A DNA stretch of 64,000 nucleotides from Streptomyces sp. PH10-H1. Lineage in GTDB: Bacteria; Actinomycetota; Actinomycetes; Streptomycetales; Streptomycetaceae. Made by a program: the position numbers and the translations under genes. The stretch spans positions 30,607-94,606 of the forward strand of contig NZ_JASISZ010000023.1 in NCBI RefSeq assembly GCF_030063355.1. The letters run 5' to 3'. Positions 53,602 to 62,111 of this stretch are shown piece after piece. The notes beneath the pieces were generated by a model that searched no databases, had not been told where the DNA came from, and worked only from the letters and a program-made list of their open reading frames with translations. How positions within the stretch are numbered: the first letter of the stretch is position 1; every line of letters begins with the position of its first letter.

Positions 53602-54246
53602 ATGACCACCTCGTACGAGACCACGGACCGTACCGTCCCCACCCGGGCACGAGAGCGTGCCGCCTACGACCGTGAGACCGTCCACGCGATCCTCGACGAG
53701 GGCTACCTGTGCCACCTCGGGTTCATCCGCGACGGCGCGCCCGTCGTCCTGCCCACGCTCTACGCCCGGGTCGGCGAGCGGCTCTACGTCCACGGCTCGA
53801 CCGGATCGCGGCCGTTGCGCGGCGCAGCGGACCCGGGGCTGGCCGTCTGCCTGACCGTCACCCACCTCGACGCCCTGGTGCTCGCCCGCTCCGCGTTCCA
53901 CCACTCGATGAACTACCGCTCGGTGGTGGTGCACGGGACCGCCTATCAGGTCACCGAACCCGCCGAGCGCCTCGAAGCGCTGGACGCGCTGGTCAACCAG
54001 GTGGTGCCGGGTCGCGCGGACGACTCGCGCCGCGCCAACGCCCGGGAGCTGGCGGCGACCTCCGTCATCCGACTCGAGCTCCTGGAGGTGTCGGCGAAGC
54101 TCCGCACCGGTGGCCCCAACGACGAGCCCGAGGACGCCGGTCTGCCCTACTGGACCGGGATCGTCCCCGTCGACAGGACCTACGGCGCCCCCGTACCGGC
54201 CGACGATCTCGACCCGGCCATCGACCTGCCCGCCTACCTCGCCTGA
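53602..54246 (+). CDS. pyridoxamine 5'-phosphate oxidase-family (FMN-binding) protein
   Basis: A 214-residue split-barrel flavoprotein: YDRETVHAILDEGYLCHLGFIRDGAPVVLPTLYARVGERLYVHGSTGSRPLR and AFHHSMNYRSVVVHGTAYQV. This type is regularly encoded beside MocR regulators. AAAGGA precedes ATG 53602. It is followed after 12 bases by a PaiB-like gene, so they form an operon. Confidence 0.9.
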   Translation: MTTSYETTDRTVPTRARERAAYDRETVHAILDEGYLCHLGFIRDGAPVVLPTLYARVGERLYVHGSTGSRPLRGAADPGLAVCLTVTHLDALVLARSAFHHSMNYRSVVVHGTAYQVTEPAERLEALDALVNQVVPGRADDSRRANARELAATSVIRLELLEVSAKLRTGGPNDEPEDAGLPYWTGIVPVDRTYGAPVPADDLDPAIDLPAYLA

Positions 54247-54258
54247 GGGGACCGCGAC

Positions 54259-54897
54259 ATGCTGATCCACCCCTGGGACGCGCCGCTGGACGACGCCGAG
54301 TGGCAGACCTGGCTCACCGGCCACGACTTCGGGCAGCTCGCCGTCAACGGGCCGCCCGGCGAACCGCCGTTCGTCCAGCCGCTGCACTTCGCCTACGACG
54401 CGGAGCGCAACGAGGCGTTCACCCACCTCGCCCGCCCCAACCCGCTGTGGCACGCCCTGGAGGCAAACCCGCGGGTGACGCTCAGCGTCGTGGACGACTA
54501 CACCTTCATCCCCGGCCCGTGGCACGCCCCTGAGGGCGTGCCCCCCGAGCACGGCACGCCGACCAGCTTCTACGCCGCCGTCCAGCTGGTGTGCACGGCG
54601 CATGTCATCGACGACGAGGCGCAGAAGGCCGCCGTGCTGCACCGTCAGCTCGCGCACTTCCAGCCGGCCGGCGACTACGCGCGGGTCGCCCCCAGGCTGG
54701 CCCCGTTCGGCCGGATGCTGCCCGGAATCCGCGGGATCCGGCTCGAAGTGACGGAGGTCCGCGCGAAGTTCAAGTACGGCGGCAACAAGCCCCGGCACAT
54801 GCAGCAGCAGGTCACGGAGCGCCTCGCGGACCGGGCCGCCCCGCATGACGAGGCGGCCCGTGCCCATCAGCTGCGCCGGCTGGCCGCTTCCGGTTGA
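54259..54897 (+). CDS. PaiB-like FMN-binding protein
   Basis: A 212-residue protein: MLIHPWDAPLDDAEWQTWLTGHDFGQLAVN, FVQPLHFAYD, THLARPNPLWHALEANPRVTLSVVDDYTFIPG and a C-terminal EVTEVRAKFKYGGNKP. PaiB-family proteins were named as negative regulators in Bacillus but have a flavin-binding split barrel. Cotranscribed with the PPOX-like gene under the divergent MocR regulator. Confidence 0.88.
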   Translation: MLIHPWDAPLDDAEWQTWLTGHDFGQLAVNGPPGEPPFVQPLHFAYDAERNEAFTHLARPNPLWHALEANPRVTLSVVDDYTFIPGPWHAPEGVPPEHGTPTSFYAAVQLVCTAHVIDDEAQKAAVLHRQLAHFQPAGDYARVAPRLAPFGRMLPGIRGIRLEVTEVRAKFKYGGNKPRHMQQQVTERLADRAAPHDEAARAHQLRRLAASG

Positions 54898-54946
54898 TTC
54901 ACCGGCCGGCGAGGTCTCAGGTGGAGCGGTCCCACCTGCCGGGGCC

Positions 54947-55933
54947 TCAGCCGGCGCCGGCCGACCGCACCGCCGCGCGGCGGCCGGCCGAGGCCAGCCG
55001 GGCCTCCTCCAGGCCCAGCGCCGTCACCGCACCCAGCAGGATCACGGTGCCCAGCACAGTCGCTCCGGTCAGCCGCTCACCGAGGACCACGACGGCGATG
55101 ACCGCCGCTGACACCGGTTCGATCAGCGCGATGACCGAGACCGTCGCCGCGCGGACCACCGCGGCGCCCGCGAAGTACAGCCCGTAGGCGAGCGCCGTCG
55201 GCACGGAGGCCAGATAGACCATCAGCCACAGGGTGTGGCCGAGGTCGGCGCTGTGCGGCCACAGCCCGTCCGCCGCGGCGAGCGGCAGCAGCGTCACCGC
55301 GCACACCGCGAAGGACCACAGCGAGGTCGCGAACGGGTCCCCGGCGTCGCCGCCCCGGCCCATCCACCGGGTCAGCAGCGTGATGCAGGCGTAGCCAGAC
55401 GCGGACAGCAGCGCGAGCCCGACCCCGGCCGGGGCCACGGACCCGCCGCCATTGCCCAGGACGAGTACCGCGAGCCCGGTCAGGGCGCCCGCGACCGCCA
55501 CGGCGCCGCCGCGGCCGAGCCGTTCGCCCATGGTGACGCGGGCGCCGATGGCGATGATGACGGGTCCCGCGCCCAGGGTGACGACCGTGGCGACGGCCAG
55601 TCCTGTCGACTGGACGGCGGCGAAGTAGGCGGCCTGGAAGACCGTCAGGCCGATACCGGTGGCCAGGATGCGGAGCACCGCACGCCGGCGGGGCTCCTTC
55701 GGCGCCGCGGTACGGGCGGCAGCGCCGCGCCGGCGGGCCTGCCGGACCAGCAGCAGAAGGGCGAAGCCCCCGGCGGTGCGCCAGAAGGTCAGCGCGATGG
55801 GGCCGAGGCCGCTGCTCGCGAGGAGCAGCGCGGCGGCCGCGCCGGCGGTGCCCCAGGCGGTCGCGGCGAAGGTGATGTAGAGCAGGCCGCGTCCGACGGA
55901 CGGGGCAGGGGTGTGGCCATGAATCGATGGCAC
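54947..55933 (-). CDS. EamA family DMT transporter with structured leader
   Basis: A 328-residue ten-helix exporter: [37 protein letters not shown], second EamA repeat [16 protein letters not shown], end [21 protein letters not shown]. The GTG at 55933 follows GGGAG by seven bases. Its leader carries an 11-codon Pro-rich frame and a three-way-junction RNA directly before that binding site, so expression is probably controlled by translation or ligand binding. Substrate unknown. Confidence 0.9.
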   Translation of the reverse strand: MPSIHGHTPAPSVGRGLLYITFAATAWGTAGAAAALLLASSGLGPIALTFWRTAGGFALLLLVRQARRRGAAARTAAPKEPRRRAVLRILATGIGLTVFQAAYFAAVQSTGLAVATVVTLGAGPVIIAIGARVTMGERLGRGGAVAVAGALTGLAVLVLGNGGGSVAPAGVGLALLSASGYACITLLTRWMGRGGDAGDPFATSLWSFAVCAVTLLPLAAADGLWPHSADLGHTLWLMVYLASVPTALAYGLYFAGAAVVRAATVSVIALIEPVSAAVIAVVVLGERLTGATVLGTVILLGAVTALGLEEARLASAGRRAAVRSAGAG

Positions 55934-55940
55934 GAGTGTT

Positions 55941-56027
55941 CTCCCGCAGAAGACATGAGGCGGTCGCGTGGTCCCGTGTGCGGGCAGCCGCGACCTGCTC
56001 GGGTACCTGCCCGAGCCGGGTCTTCCG
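55941..56027 (-). promoter_or_regulatory. candidate cis-acting RNA: three-way junction next to the ribosome binding site
   Basis: In the minus-strand transcript CGGAAGAC (56027-56020) pairs with GTCTTCTG (55954-55947), eight pairs with one G-U. Inside are P2, GCTCGGG/CCCGAGC (56016-55997, six-base loop), and P3, GGTCGCG/CGCGACC (55995-55962), itself enclosing CCCG-CACA-CGGG. The ribosome binding site GGGAG (55945-55941) starts one base after P1. All helices except one pair are perfect. Confidence 0.6.
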
Positions 56028-56037
56028 TGGCTTGGCG

Positions 56038-56056
56038 GCCCGCCTAGGCGGCGGGC
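56038..56056 (-). promoter_or_regulatory. hairpin across the end of the leader peptide frame
   Basis: GCCCGCC (56056-56050 in transcript sense) pairs with GGCGGGC (56044-56038) around a five-base loop. It covers the last Pro/Ala codons and the stop codon of the 11-codon frame, so a ribosome translating the frame would open it. Confidence 0.55.
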
Positions 56057-56079
56057 GGCGGCAGAACGGTGAGGTGCAT
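56044..56079 (-). CDS. 11-residue leader peptide [11 protein letters not shown]
   Basis: ATG 56079 follows AAGGTG by six bases, a good ribosome binding site, and the frame ends at TAG 56044. The three consecutive prolines are a known ribosome-slowing sequence. The frame lies about 110 bases upstream of the DMT gene, with folded RNA between. The most likely role is to sense translation rate or a ribosome-targeting compound; it could also be a chance frame. Confidence 0.55.
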   Translation of the reverse strand: MHLTVLPPPAA

Positions 56080-56096
56080 GATCGTCACCTTACGAG

Positions 56097-56112
56097 GAGC
56101 GGGCGCCCGCTC
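56097..56112 (-). terminator. short hairpin after the upstream DMT gene
   Basis: GAGCGGGCGCCCGCTC is perfectly self-complementary, giving a stem with a four-base loop, about 60 bases past the stop of the transporter at 56174. It separates that gene from the leader of the next. Confidence 0.5.
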
Positions 56113-56173
56113 ACAAGGCCGGGTCCGGGCAGTGCCCCGCTGCGGCGAACAGGGCTCAGTCGACGTGCAGGGC

Positions 56174-57130
56174 TCAGACGAGGTCGGGCTGTGGCAACGG
56201 CTCGGCCACCGGCTTGCTCCTGCCGCCCTGGCTGGTGGTCTGGGCGACGAACGCGCCCGCCAGCACCAGCGTGCCGCCGATGATCTGCGGTACGCCCAGG
56301 TGTTCGCCGAGCAGCACCCAGGCGAACACGGTCCCCACCACCGCTTCGAGGCAGGCGACCACCCCGGCCACCTGCGGGGTCAGCTTGCGCACCGCCAGAA
56401 CCCCGGTCAGATAGGCGACCACGGTCGCCACCAGGACGATCCAGCCGACGAGCAGCACGGCGGGCACCTGCTTGTCGCCGAGCGCGGCCTGCCGGCCGAG
56501 CACCTCCCAGTGCATCCCCCACGGTCGCGCCACGGCGGTCATCACCGCGGCGCCGATCAGCAGCCCGAAGGCGATGACGGCGATCGGGTCGGGGGCGTCC
56601 TCGCCCTCGGTGCCGTGGTCGGCCAGGACGAAGTAGCTGACCTGGCAGCAGGCCGCGCCGAAGGCCAGCAGCAGGCCGAAGGCGTCGAAGGCCAGGCCCG
56701 ACCACACCTCGACCACCGAGGCCATGCCGCCGACCGCCAGCACCACACCGATCGCCGCGGCGCGGCTCACCGGCCGGCGCTGCACGAAGCGCACCCAGCC
56801 CAACAGCAGGGCGGGGCCCAGGAACTCGACGAGGATCGCGACACCCACCGGGATCCGGGAGATCGCCGCGAAGTAGAACGTCTGCACTCCCGCGATGGCG
56901 AGAAGGCCGAACCCCGCGAGCAACCCGGGCCGCTCGCGCAGCAGGGAGCGGTGGCGCAGCGCGACCGGCAGCATGATGAGCGCCGCCCCCGCCACGCGCA
57001 GCCACACCACATCCAGCGGGTCGAGTCCCGCCTCGATCAGCGGTTTCGCCGCTACTCCTGAACCACCGAACGCGAACGCTGACGCCAGAGCGAGCCCCAG
57101 CCCCGCGTTCCTCCCCTGAGAAGCATGCAT
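56174..57130 (-). CDS. EamA family DMT transporter
   Basis: A 318-residue ten-helix exporter: GLGLALASAFAFGGSGVAAKPLIEAGLDPLDVVWLRVAGA and VFAWVLLGEHLGVPQIIGGTLVLAGAF. RhtA/EamA-like; such proteins export amino acids or metabolites. It begins 12 bases after the ClpN-like gene on the same strand, suggesting cotranscription. Confidence 0.9.
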   Translation of the reverse strand: MHASQGRNAGLGLALASAFAFGGSGVAAKPLIEAGLDPLDVVWLRVAGAALIMLPVALRHRSLLRERPGLLAGFGLLAIAGVQTFYFAAISRIPVGVAILVEFLGPALLLGWVRFVQRRPVSRAAAIGVVLAVGGMASVVEVWSGLAFDAFGLLLAFGAACCQVSYFVLADHGTEGEDAPDPIAVIAFGLLIGAAVMTAVARPWGMHWEVLGRQAALGDKQVPAVLLVGWIVLVATVVAYLTGVLAVRKLTPQVAGVVACLEAVVGTVFAWVLLGEHLGVPQIIGGTLVLAGAFVAQTTSQGGRSKPVAEPLPQPDLV

Positions 57131-57142
57131 CGGGTCATAATG

Positions 57143-57655
57143 TCAGCTCGCGACAGGACCTTCGTCCAGATAGCGGCTGACGTCCAGTCCCGCGGTACGC
57201 AGCACCTCCACCGCGCGGCTCTCCGGATCGGCGGCCAGCGCAGTGAGCAGGTCGACGCCGTCGGCCTGGATCCGGCCCCGGCGCTGGGCCGCCAGCACGG
57301 CCGTCCGCATCGCGGCGGCGGCGGACGGACTCCAGCCCGGGGCGGCGCGCCCGGCGATCACCGGCAGCGCCCCGGAGTCCTCGACCGAGCCGCGCCACTC
57401 CATGCCGTAGCCGATGCTGCGCTGCACCAGATAGCCGAGCACCCGCGCCACCTGGCCGCTGCCCGCGTCGCAGACGGCTCGCGCCCGGGGGTCGGTCTCC
57501 AACAGGGAGTGCAGCAGATGGGCGGTGTCGATCTGCCGGTCCCCGTCCCGTCCAGCGCGCCGCCGGGCGCCGGCGGCCACCGTGCGCAGCTCCACGGTGA
57601 GCCGCGCGTCGTCGTCGAGGTGGGTCAGGTCCAGGGGCCGGGCTTCGCTGTGCAC
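57143..57655 (-). CDS. Clp N-terminal-domain protein
   Basis: A 170-residue protein with a double Clp N motif: LTVELRTVAAGARRRAGRDGDRQIDTAHLLHSLLETDP and AMRTAVLAAQRRGRIQADGVDLLTALAADPESRAVEVLRTAGLD. It lacks any ATPase domain. Such stand-alone proteins may act as adaptors or decoys for ClpC/ClpP; no proof. First gene of an operon with the DMT gene. Confidence 0.87.
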   Translation of the reverse strand: MHSEARPLDLTHLDDDARLTVELRTVAAGARRRAGRDGDRQIDTAHLLHSLLETDPRARAVCDAGSGQVARVLGYLVQRSIGYGMEWRGSVEDSGALPVIAGRAAPGWSPSAAAAMRTAVLAAQRRGRIQADGVDLLTALAADPESRAVEVLRTAGLDVSRYLDEGPVAS

Positions 57656-57779
57656 TCTCCTACCTCATCAGGACGCGATCCCCGGAGCATCCCCGCGAGG
57701 GGCCATGTGCGGGTCCGTCCGAAGGCGGGGGGTTCCGGCCTGCCTCATCCCTGAGGATGAGGCAGGGCCACAGGACGCT

Positions 57780-58442
57780 TCACGGCCACAGCAGCCCCCG
57801 CCTCCAGTCGCCGCCCTGGCGGACGTAGTGCAGCCGGACGTGGAAGCTGTCCGGGTCGCCCTGGAAGAACTCCATCTCCTCGGCCCGCAGCCGGTAGACC
57901 GTATGGCCCGCCGGAACGGCCCCCGGGTCGGCGGCGACCAGGCCCGTGGCCCGCCGTCGTTCCTCGTCGTACGCGCCGGGTCCGGCGAGCGGAGCGCTCA
58001 TCCGCCCGGTGAAGCCCGCGACCCGGGACGGCTCGCCGCGGCCCAGGAAGTCGCGGCGCGCGGTCTCGGCGTCCAGCACCTCGACGCTGCCGGCCGCCCG
58101 GATCTGACGGCCGTGCAGCGGCCAGTACCAGCTCAGCGCCGCGTGCGGGTTCGCCGACAGGTCGTGCCCCTTGCGGCTGCCCGCGTCCGACGCGAAGACG
58201 AACGCGCACGCGTCGGAGTCGATGCCGCGCAGCATGAGCACCCGCGCCGAGGGGCGCCCGTCGCGGTCCGCGGTGCTGAGCGTCATGACGTGCGGTTCCG
58301 GCACGCCGTCGTCCAGCGCGTCGCCCAGCCAGTGGGCGAACTGCCGCCCCGGGGCGGGGTCCGCGTGCCCGGGGTCGAACCGCGGCAGCGATCCGGCCAG
58401 CACCGGCGTGGAGCGCATCCGTGCCAGCAGCTGCTCGTCCAT
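57780..58442 (-). CDS. pdxH: pyridoxamine/pyridoxine 5'-phosphate oxidase
   Basis: A 220-residue FMN enzyme making pyridoxal 5'-phosphate. VMTLSTADRDGRPSARVLMLRGIDSDACAFVFAS, GHDLSANPHAALSWYWPLHGRQIRAAGSVEVL and a C-terminal HVRLHYVRQGGDWRRGLLWP are characteristic. The ATG at 58442 follows AGGAGG. It provides the cofactor sensed by the two MocR regulators. Some Streptomyces homologues act on other substrates, so the assignment is by family. Confidence 0.85.
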   Translation of the reverse strand: MDEQLLARMRSTPVLAGSLPRFDPGHADPAPGRQFAHWLGDALDDGVPEPHVMTLSTADRDGRPSARVLMLRGIDSDACAFVFASDAGSRKGHDLSANPHAALSWYWPLHGRQIRAAGSVEVLDAETARRDFLGRGEPSRVAGFTGRMSAPLAGPGAYDEERRRATGLVAADPGAVPAGHTVYRLRAEEMEFFQGDPDSFHVRLHYVRQGGDWRRGLLWP

Positions 58443-58536
58443 ATGTCCTCCTGTTGACCGCGCAACCACGATGGCCCCGCCCTTCGTCCCTCACAGGCAC
58501 ACGAACCCGCCTGCCCCGTCCCGGGGAAGGAGACCG

Positions 58537-59076
58537 ATGGCCAAACCGCTGCTTTTCCTCGACATCGACGGCGTCCTCAATCCGGTACTGCCATCGGCGG
58601 AATTCACCGCGTACGACATCCTGGACTACACCGTGCTGCTCTCGGCCGGTACACGGCGCGTGGCTGCGCGAACTGTCCGCCGTCTACGAGCTCACCTGGG
58701 CCACCACCTGGGAGCACGAGGCCAACCGTCACACAGCCCCGCGGCTGGGCCTGCCGGCGCTGCCCGTAGTGGAGTTCAGCCGCTACCGGCCGCGCCCCGG
58801 GGATCCTCGGCTGCCGCGCGCGGAACTGTTCTCGGGCCGCAAGTGGGCGCCGATCCTGCGCCACGCGGGGGCCGCCCGTTCGCCTGGACCGACGATGTCA
58901 TCCCGCGGCGGCTCGCCCGGCAGGCGCGATTCCGCCGGGACCGGGTGCTGCTGCGGGTCAATCCGGCACACGGGCTGAACCGGGGGCATGTGGACCGGCT
59001 GCTGAGCCGCGGGCCGGTACCGACGCGGAGTGTACGGCTGGCCCGGCGCGAATCCCTGGCGGCTCAGCAGTTCTGA
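58537..59076 (+). pseudogene. HAD-like hydrolase gene with two compensating frameshifts
   Basis: MAKPLLFLDIDGVLNPVLP (HAD motif I, DxDG) is in the first frame; at about 58650 the coding moves to the next frame (GAWLRELSAVYELTWATTWEHEANR, AELFSGRKWAPILRHAG), and near a run of five G at about 58868 it returns (RPFAWTDDVIPRRLARQARFRRDRVLL). The segments together give a complete HAD protein of about 180 residues. Either decayed or two single-base errors. Confidence 0.75.
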
Positions 59077-59173
59077 CACTTCATCAGTATTGAATGTTCG
59101 GGCCCCTGCGACTACGTTCCGCGACACCGTCGCTGCGCGCGAGCCGCAGCGCCCTCGCACAAGGAGTGATCGC

Positions 59174-59602
59174 ATGGCCGAAGTCTCCGCACAGGCGCGC
59201 ATCGCGGCCCCGGCCGAGAAGGTCTGGAGGCAGCTGACCGACTTCGCGTCGTACGGCCAGTGGAGCGCCACCCACACCAGTTTTCCGAAGGGGGGCCCGT
59301 CGCCGCTGGCGGCCGGCGCCACCTACCAGGAGAACATGAAGATGATGGGCTTCCCGGCCGAGGTCACCTGGAGCGTGGAGACCCTGGAGGCCGAACGGGT
59401 TCTGGGCATCAAGGGCAAGGGCCCGATGGGCGTCAACCTCAGCATGACCTACACCCTGACCCCCGAGGGCGACGGCACCGAGCTGCGGATCGACAGCAGC
59501 TTCGCCGGCGCCGCCGTCTCCATGATGGCGGGCAAGCTCAAGGATTCGGCGACCGCCGCCCTCAACGAATCGCTGCGCAAGCTGGCCGGGCTCGTCGAGT
59601 AG
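59174..59602 (+). CDS. SRPBCC (START/Bet v1-like) domain protein
   Basis: A 142-residue ligand-binding protein: EVSAQARIAAPAEKVWRQLTDFASYGQW and LSMTYTLTPEGDGTELRIDSSFAG, ending with the long helix MMAGKLKDSATAALNESLRKLAGL. Family members bind lipids or polyketide-like compounds, or act as small cyclases. AAGGAG precedes the ATG. Monocistronic. Confidence 0.92.
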   Translation: MAEVSAQARIAAPAEKVWRQLTDFASYGQWSATHTSFPKGGPSPLAAGATYQENMKMMGFPAEVTWSVETLEAERVLGIKGKGPMGVNLSMTYTLTPEGDGTELRIDSSFAGAAVSMMAGKLKDSATAALNESLRKLAGLVE

Positions 59603-59676
59603 CGGCCGCCGGCACTTGGGGGACGTGCGGACGGATGCGGGGCGGCGGCCGGAACCGCCGCCCCGCACCCGCCGGT

Positions 59677-61962
59677 TCAGCGCACCGTCACCGCGGCGGT
59701 CTTGTCGCCCGCCGTGAAGGTGTACGCGCCGCGCTCGACCTTCGGTGTGCCCGCGCCGTCGAGGTCGCCCGGCGTCACCGCGAGCGTGCTCGCCGGCACC
59801 TGCAGCCGTACCGTCCGGGTCTCCCCGGCCGCCAGGTGCACCTTGGTGAAGGCGACCAGCCTGCCGGCGGGTGCCAGGACGTCACTGACCGGCCGTGACA
59901 CGTACACCGGCACCACGAGGTCCCCTTCCCTGCCACCGGTGTTGGACACCGTGACCTTGACTCCCACCGGGTCCCCGGCCCGCACCGCCGGCTTGTCCGC
60001 CGTGATCGCGCCGAAGGCGTAGGAGGTGTAGGAGAGCCCGGCGCCGAACGGGTAGGCCGCGTCGTACGAGGACTCGGGCCCGCCGTTGGTGCCCGGCAGC
60101 TGCTGGTAGTACAGCGGCCCGTTGCCGATGTGCTTCGGCCAGGAGACCGGCAGCCGTCCGCTGGGGTTGACCTTGCCGAACAGCACGTCGGCCACGCCGT
60201 GTCCGCCCTCGCTGCCCGGCAGCCAGGACATCAGCAGCCCCTGGGTGCCGTCCGCGTCGCCGAGCGCGAGCGGCCGGCCCGCGATGACGACGGTGACGAC
60301 CGGCTTGCCGGCCGCCTTGAGCGACTTCACCAACGCCTGCTGGTCCGCAGGCAGTTCGGGCCGCGGGGTGTCCGCCGCACCTTCAGCGGCGGCCTTCTCC
60401 CCGACCACGACGACCGTCAGATCGGCGTCCTTGGCCTGCGCCACCGCGTCATCGGCGGTGGTGGCCCGCACCACTTGGGTGCCCGCGGGCGCCGCCTCCT
60501 TGATCCCGGCCAGCACGGTTATGCCCGGCAGGGCCACGCCGTTGGGGACGCCCTGCCAGCCGATGGTCCAGCCGCCCACCTGGTCGTTGATGTCATCGGC
60601 GTAGGAACCGGCGACCACGATCTTCTTGGCCGCCGGGGAGACCGGCAGCACCCCGCCGTCGTTGCGCAGCAGCACCTGCGACTCGGCGGCGGCCTTGCGC
60701 GCCAGGTCCTTGTCAACACCCAGAACCGCCGCGTCGGCCTTGGCGGCGTCCACGTACGGGTGCTCGAACAGCCCGAGTTCGAACTTCATCCGCAGGATTC
60801 GGCCGGCGGACTCGTCGATGCGCTTGACGGACACCAGGCCGCGGTTGACAGCGGTCTTCAGGCCGGTGCTCCACTCCTTGGCGAAGTACGGCTCCATGGC
60901 CATGTCCAGGCCCGCGTTGACCGCGAGCGCGATCGCCTCGGGGTAGTCGGCGGCGATCTTGTACTTGGTCTGCAGCGCCCGGACGTCCTCCCAGTCGCTG
61001 ACCGTGACGCCCTTGAAGCCCCACTGGTCGCGCAGCACCTTGGTGAGCAGGTACTTCGAGGAGGTCGCCGGGATGCCGTTGACGGCACCGGAGTTGACCA
61101 TCACCGTCTTGGCGCCGGCTTGGACGGCCTGCTTGTAGGACGGCAGCAGGGTGTCCTGGAGATAGCGCATGGAGACGTCCGCGGGCACCCGGTCATGCCC
61201 GTTGGACGGTTCGGAGTAGCCGCCGAAATGCTTCACGGTGGCCACGACGTGCTTGGCGCCGTTCGCCGAGTCGATGCCGTCGACGCTCGCGGCGGCCAGG
61301 GTGCCGGCCAGCAGCGGGTCCTCGCCGTAGGTCTCGTAGTAGCGGCCCCAGCGCTGGTCGCGGGCGAGATCGGCGACGGGCGCGAAGTTCCAGTCGATGC
61401 CGGTCGCGGCGACCGAGCGCGCGGTGGAGGCGCCCGCGGCCTTCACGGTGGCCGGGTCCCAGGTGGCGCCCAGGCCGATCTGATGCGGGAACACAGTCGC
61501 GCCGAGCACGTTGTTGTGGCCGTGCACGGCGTCCACCCCGTAGAGCACCGGTATGTGCAGCCGCGAGTTGTCGACGGCGTACTTCTGTACGGTATTGACC
61601 ATCTTCGCCCACTCCGCGGGCGTGTTCACCGCGGGTCCCATCCCGCCGCCGGAGAGCACGGAACCGGCCGCGTAGTCCCCGAGCACCGACTTCATGCACG
61701 TCTCGTTGAGGGCGCCGCCGCTCCATTGGCAGTCGCCCTGGATCCGGGCGACCGCGATCTGGTCCATCTGCCCGATCTTCTCCTCCAGCGTCATCCGCTT
61801 CAGGAGGTCCTTGACGCGCAGTTCGACCGGCGCTTTGGAGTCGGTGTAATGGGGCGAGTCCCCGGCCTGGGCCGGTACCGCGCCGACCGCCGCGACGCAG
61901 GCCGCGGCGGTGGCCAGGGTGACAAGTCCCCTGAAGCGGGTTCTTGGTGACTTCATGGGCAT
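59677..61962 (-). CDS. secreted glycoside hydrolase family 3 beta-glucosidase-like enzyme
   Basis: A 761-residue exported enzyme. Signal peptide about 1-33 (FRGLVTLATAAACVAAVGAVPAQA). GH3 N domain has ATVKHFGGYSEPSNGHDR and the nucleophile Asp in GVTVSDWEDVRAL; the C-terminal domain has VVGEKAAAEG and SWLPGSEGGHGVADVLFG; a fibronectin III-like domain ends the protein. It is smaller than the GH3 enzyme at 2494 and lacks carbohydrate-binding modules. Divergent from a LacI regulator with an operator at 62010. Confidence 0.94.
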   Translation of the reverse strand: MPMKSPRTRFRGLVTLATAAACVAAVGAVPAQAGDSPHYTDSKAPVELRVKDLLKRMTLEEKIGQMDQIAVARIQGDCQWSGGALNETCMKSVLGDYAAGSVLSGGGMGPAVNTPAEWAKMVNTVQKYAVDNSRLHIPVLYGVDAVHGHNNVLGATVFPHQIGLGATWDPATVKAAGASTARSVAATGIDWNFAPVADLARDQRWGRYYETYGEDPLLAGTLAAASVDGIDSANGAKHVVATVKHFGGYSEPSNGHDRVPADVSMRYLQDTLLPSYKQAVQAGAKTVMVNSGAVNGIPATSSKYLLTKVLRDQWGFKGVTVSDWEDVRALQTKYKIAADYPEAIALAVNAGLDMAMEPYFAKEWSTGLKTAVNRGLVSVKRIDESAGRILRMKFELGLFEHPYVDAAKADAAVLGVDKDLARKAAAESQVLLRNDGGVLPVSPAAKKIVVAGSYADDINDQVGGWTIGWQGVPNGVALPGITVLAGIKEAAPAGTQVVRATTADDAVAQAKDADLTVVVVGEKAAAEGAADTPRPELPADQQALVKSLKAAGKPVVTVVIAGRPLALGDADGTQGLLMSWLPGSEGGHGVADVLFGKVNPSGRLPVSWPKHIGNGPLYYQQLPGTNGGPESSYDAAYPFGAGLSYTSYAFGAITADKPAVRAGDPVGVKVTVSNTGGREGDLVVPVYVSRPVSDVLAPAGRLVAFTKVHLAAGETRTVRLQVPASTLAVTPGDLDGAGTPKVERGAYTFTAGDKTAAVTVR

Positions 61963-62009
61963 CGCAGCATCCGTTCCTGTCCGGGCCCCGGTGAGCGGAG
62001 CCGCTTTAC

Positions 62010-62021
62010 GTAAACGTTTCC
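62010..62021. promoter_or_regulatory. LacI-type operator GTAAACGTTTCC
   Basis: AAACGTTT centred on CG with near-symmetric flanks is the classic LacI/GalR operator form. It lies about 50 bases upstream of the GH3 start and 90 bases upstream of the LacI gene, so it fits control of both. Confidence 0.7.
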
Positions 62022-62111
62022 GGTGCGCCGGAAGTCTGTCTTCGCCATGACACATCGTCAAGACTGTGTGCAGCACACAACCTCACCACTTCAGGAACAG
62101 GTGCCATCGCC

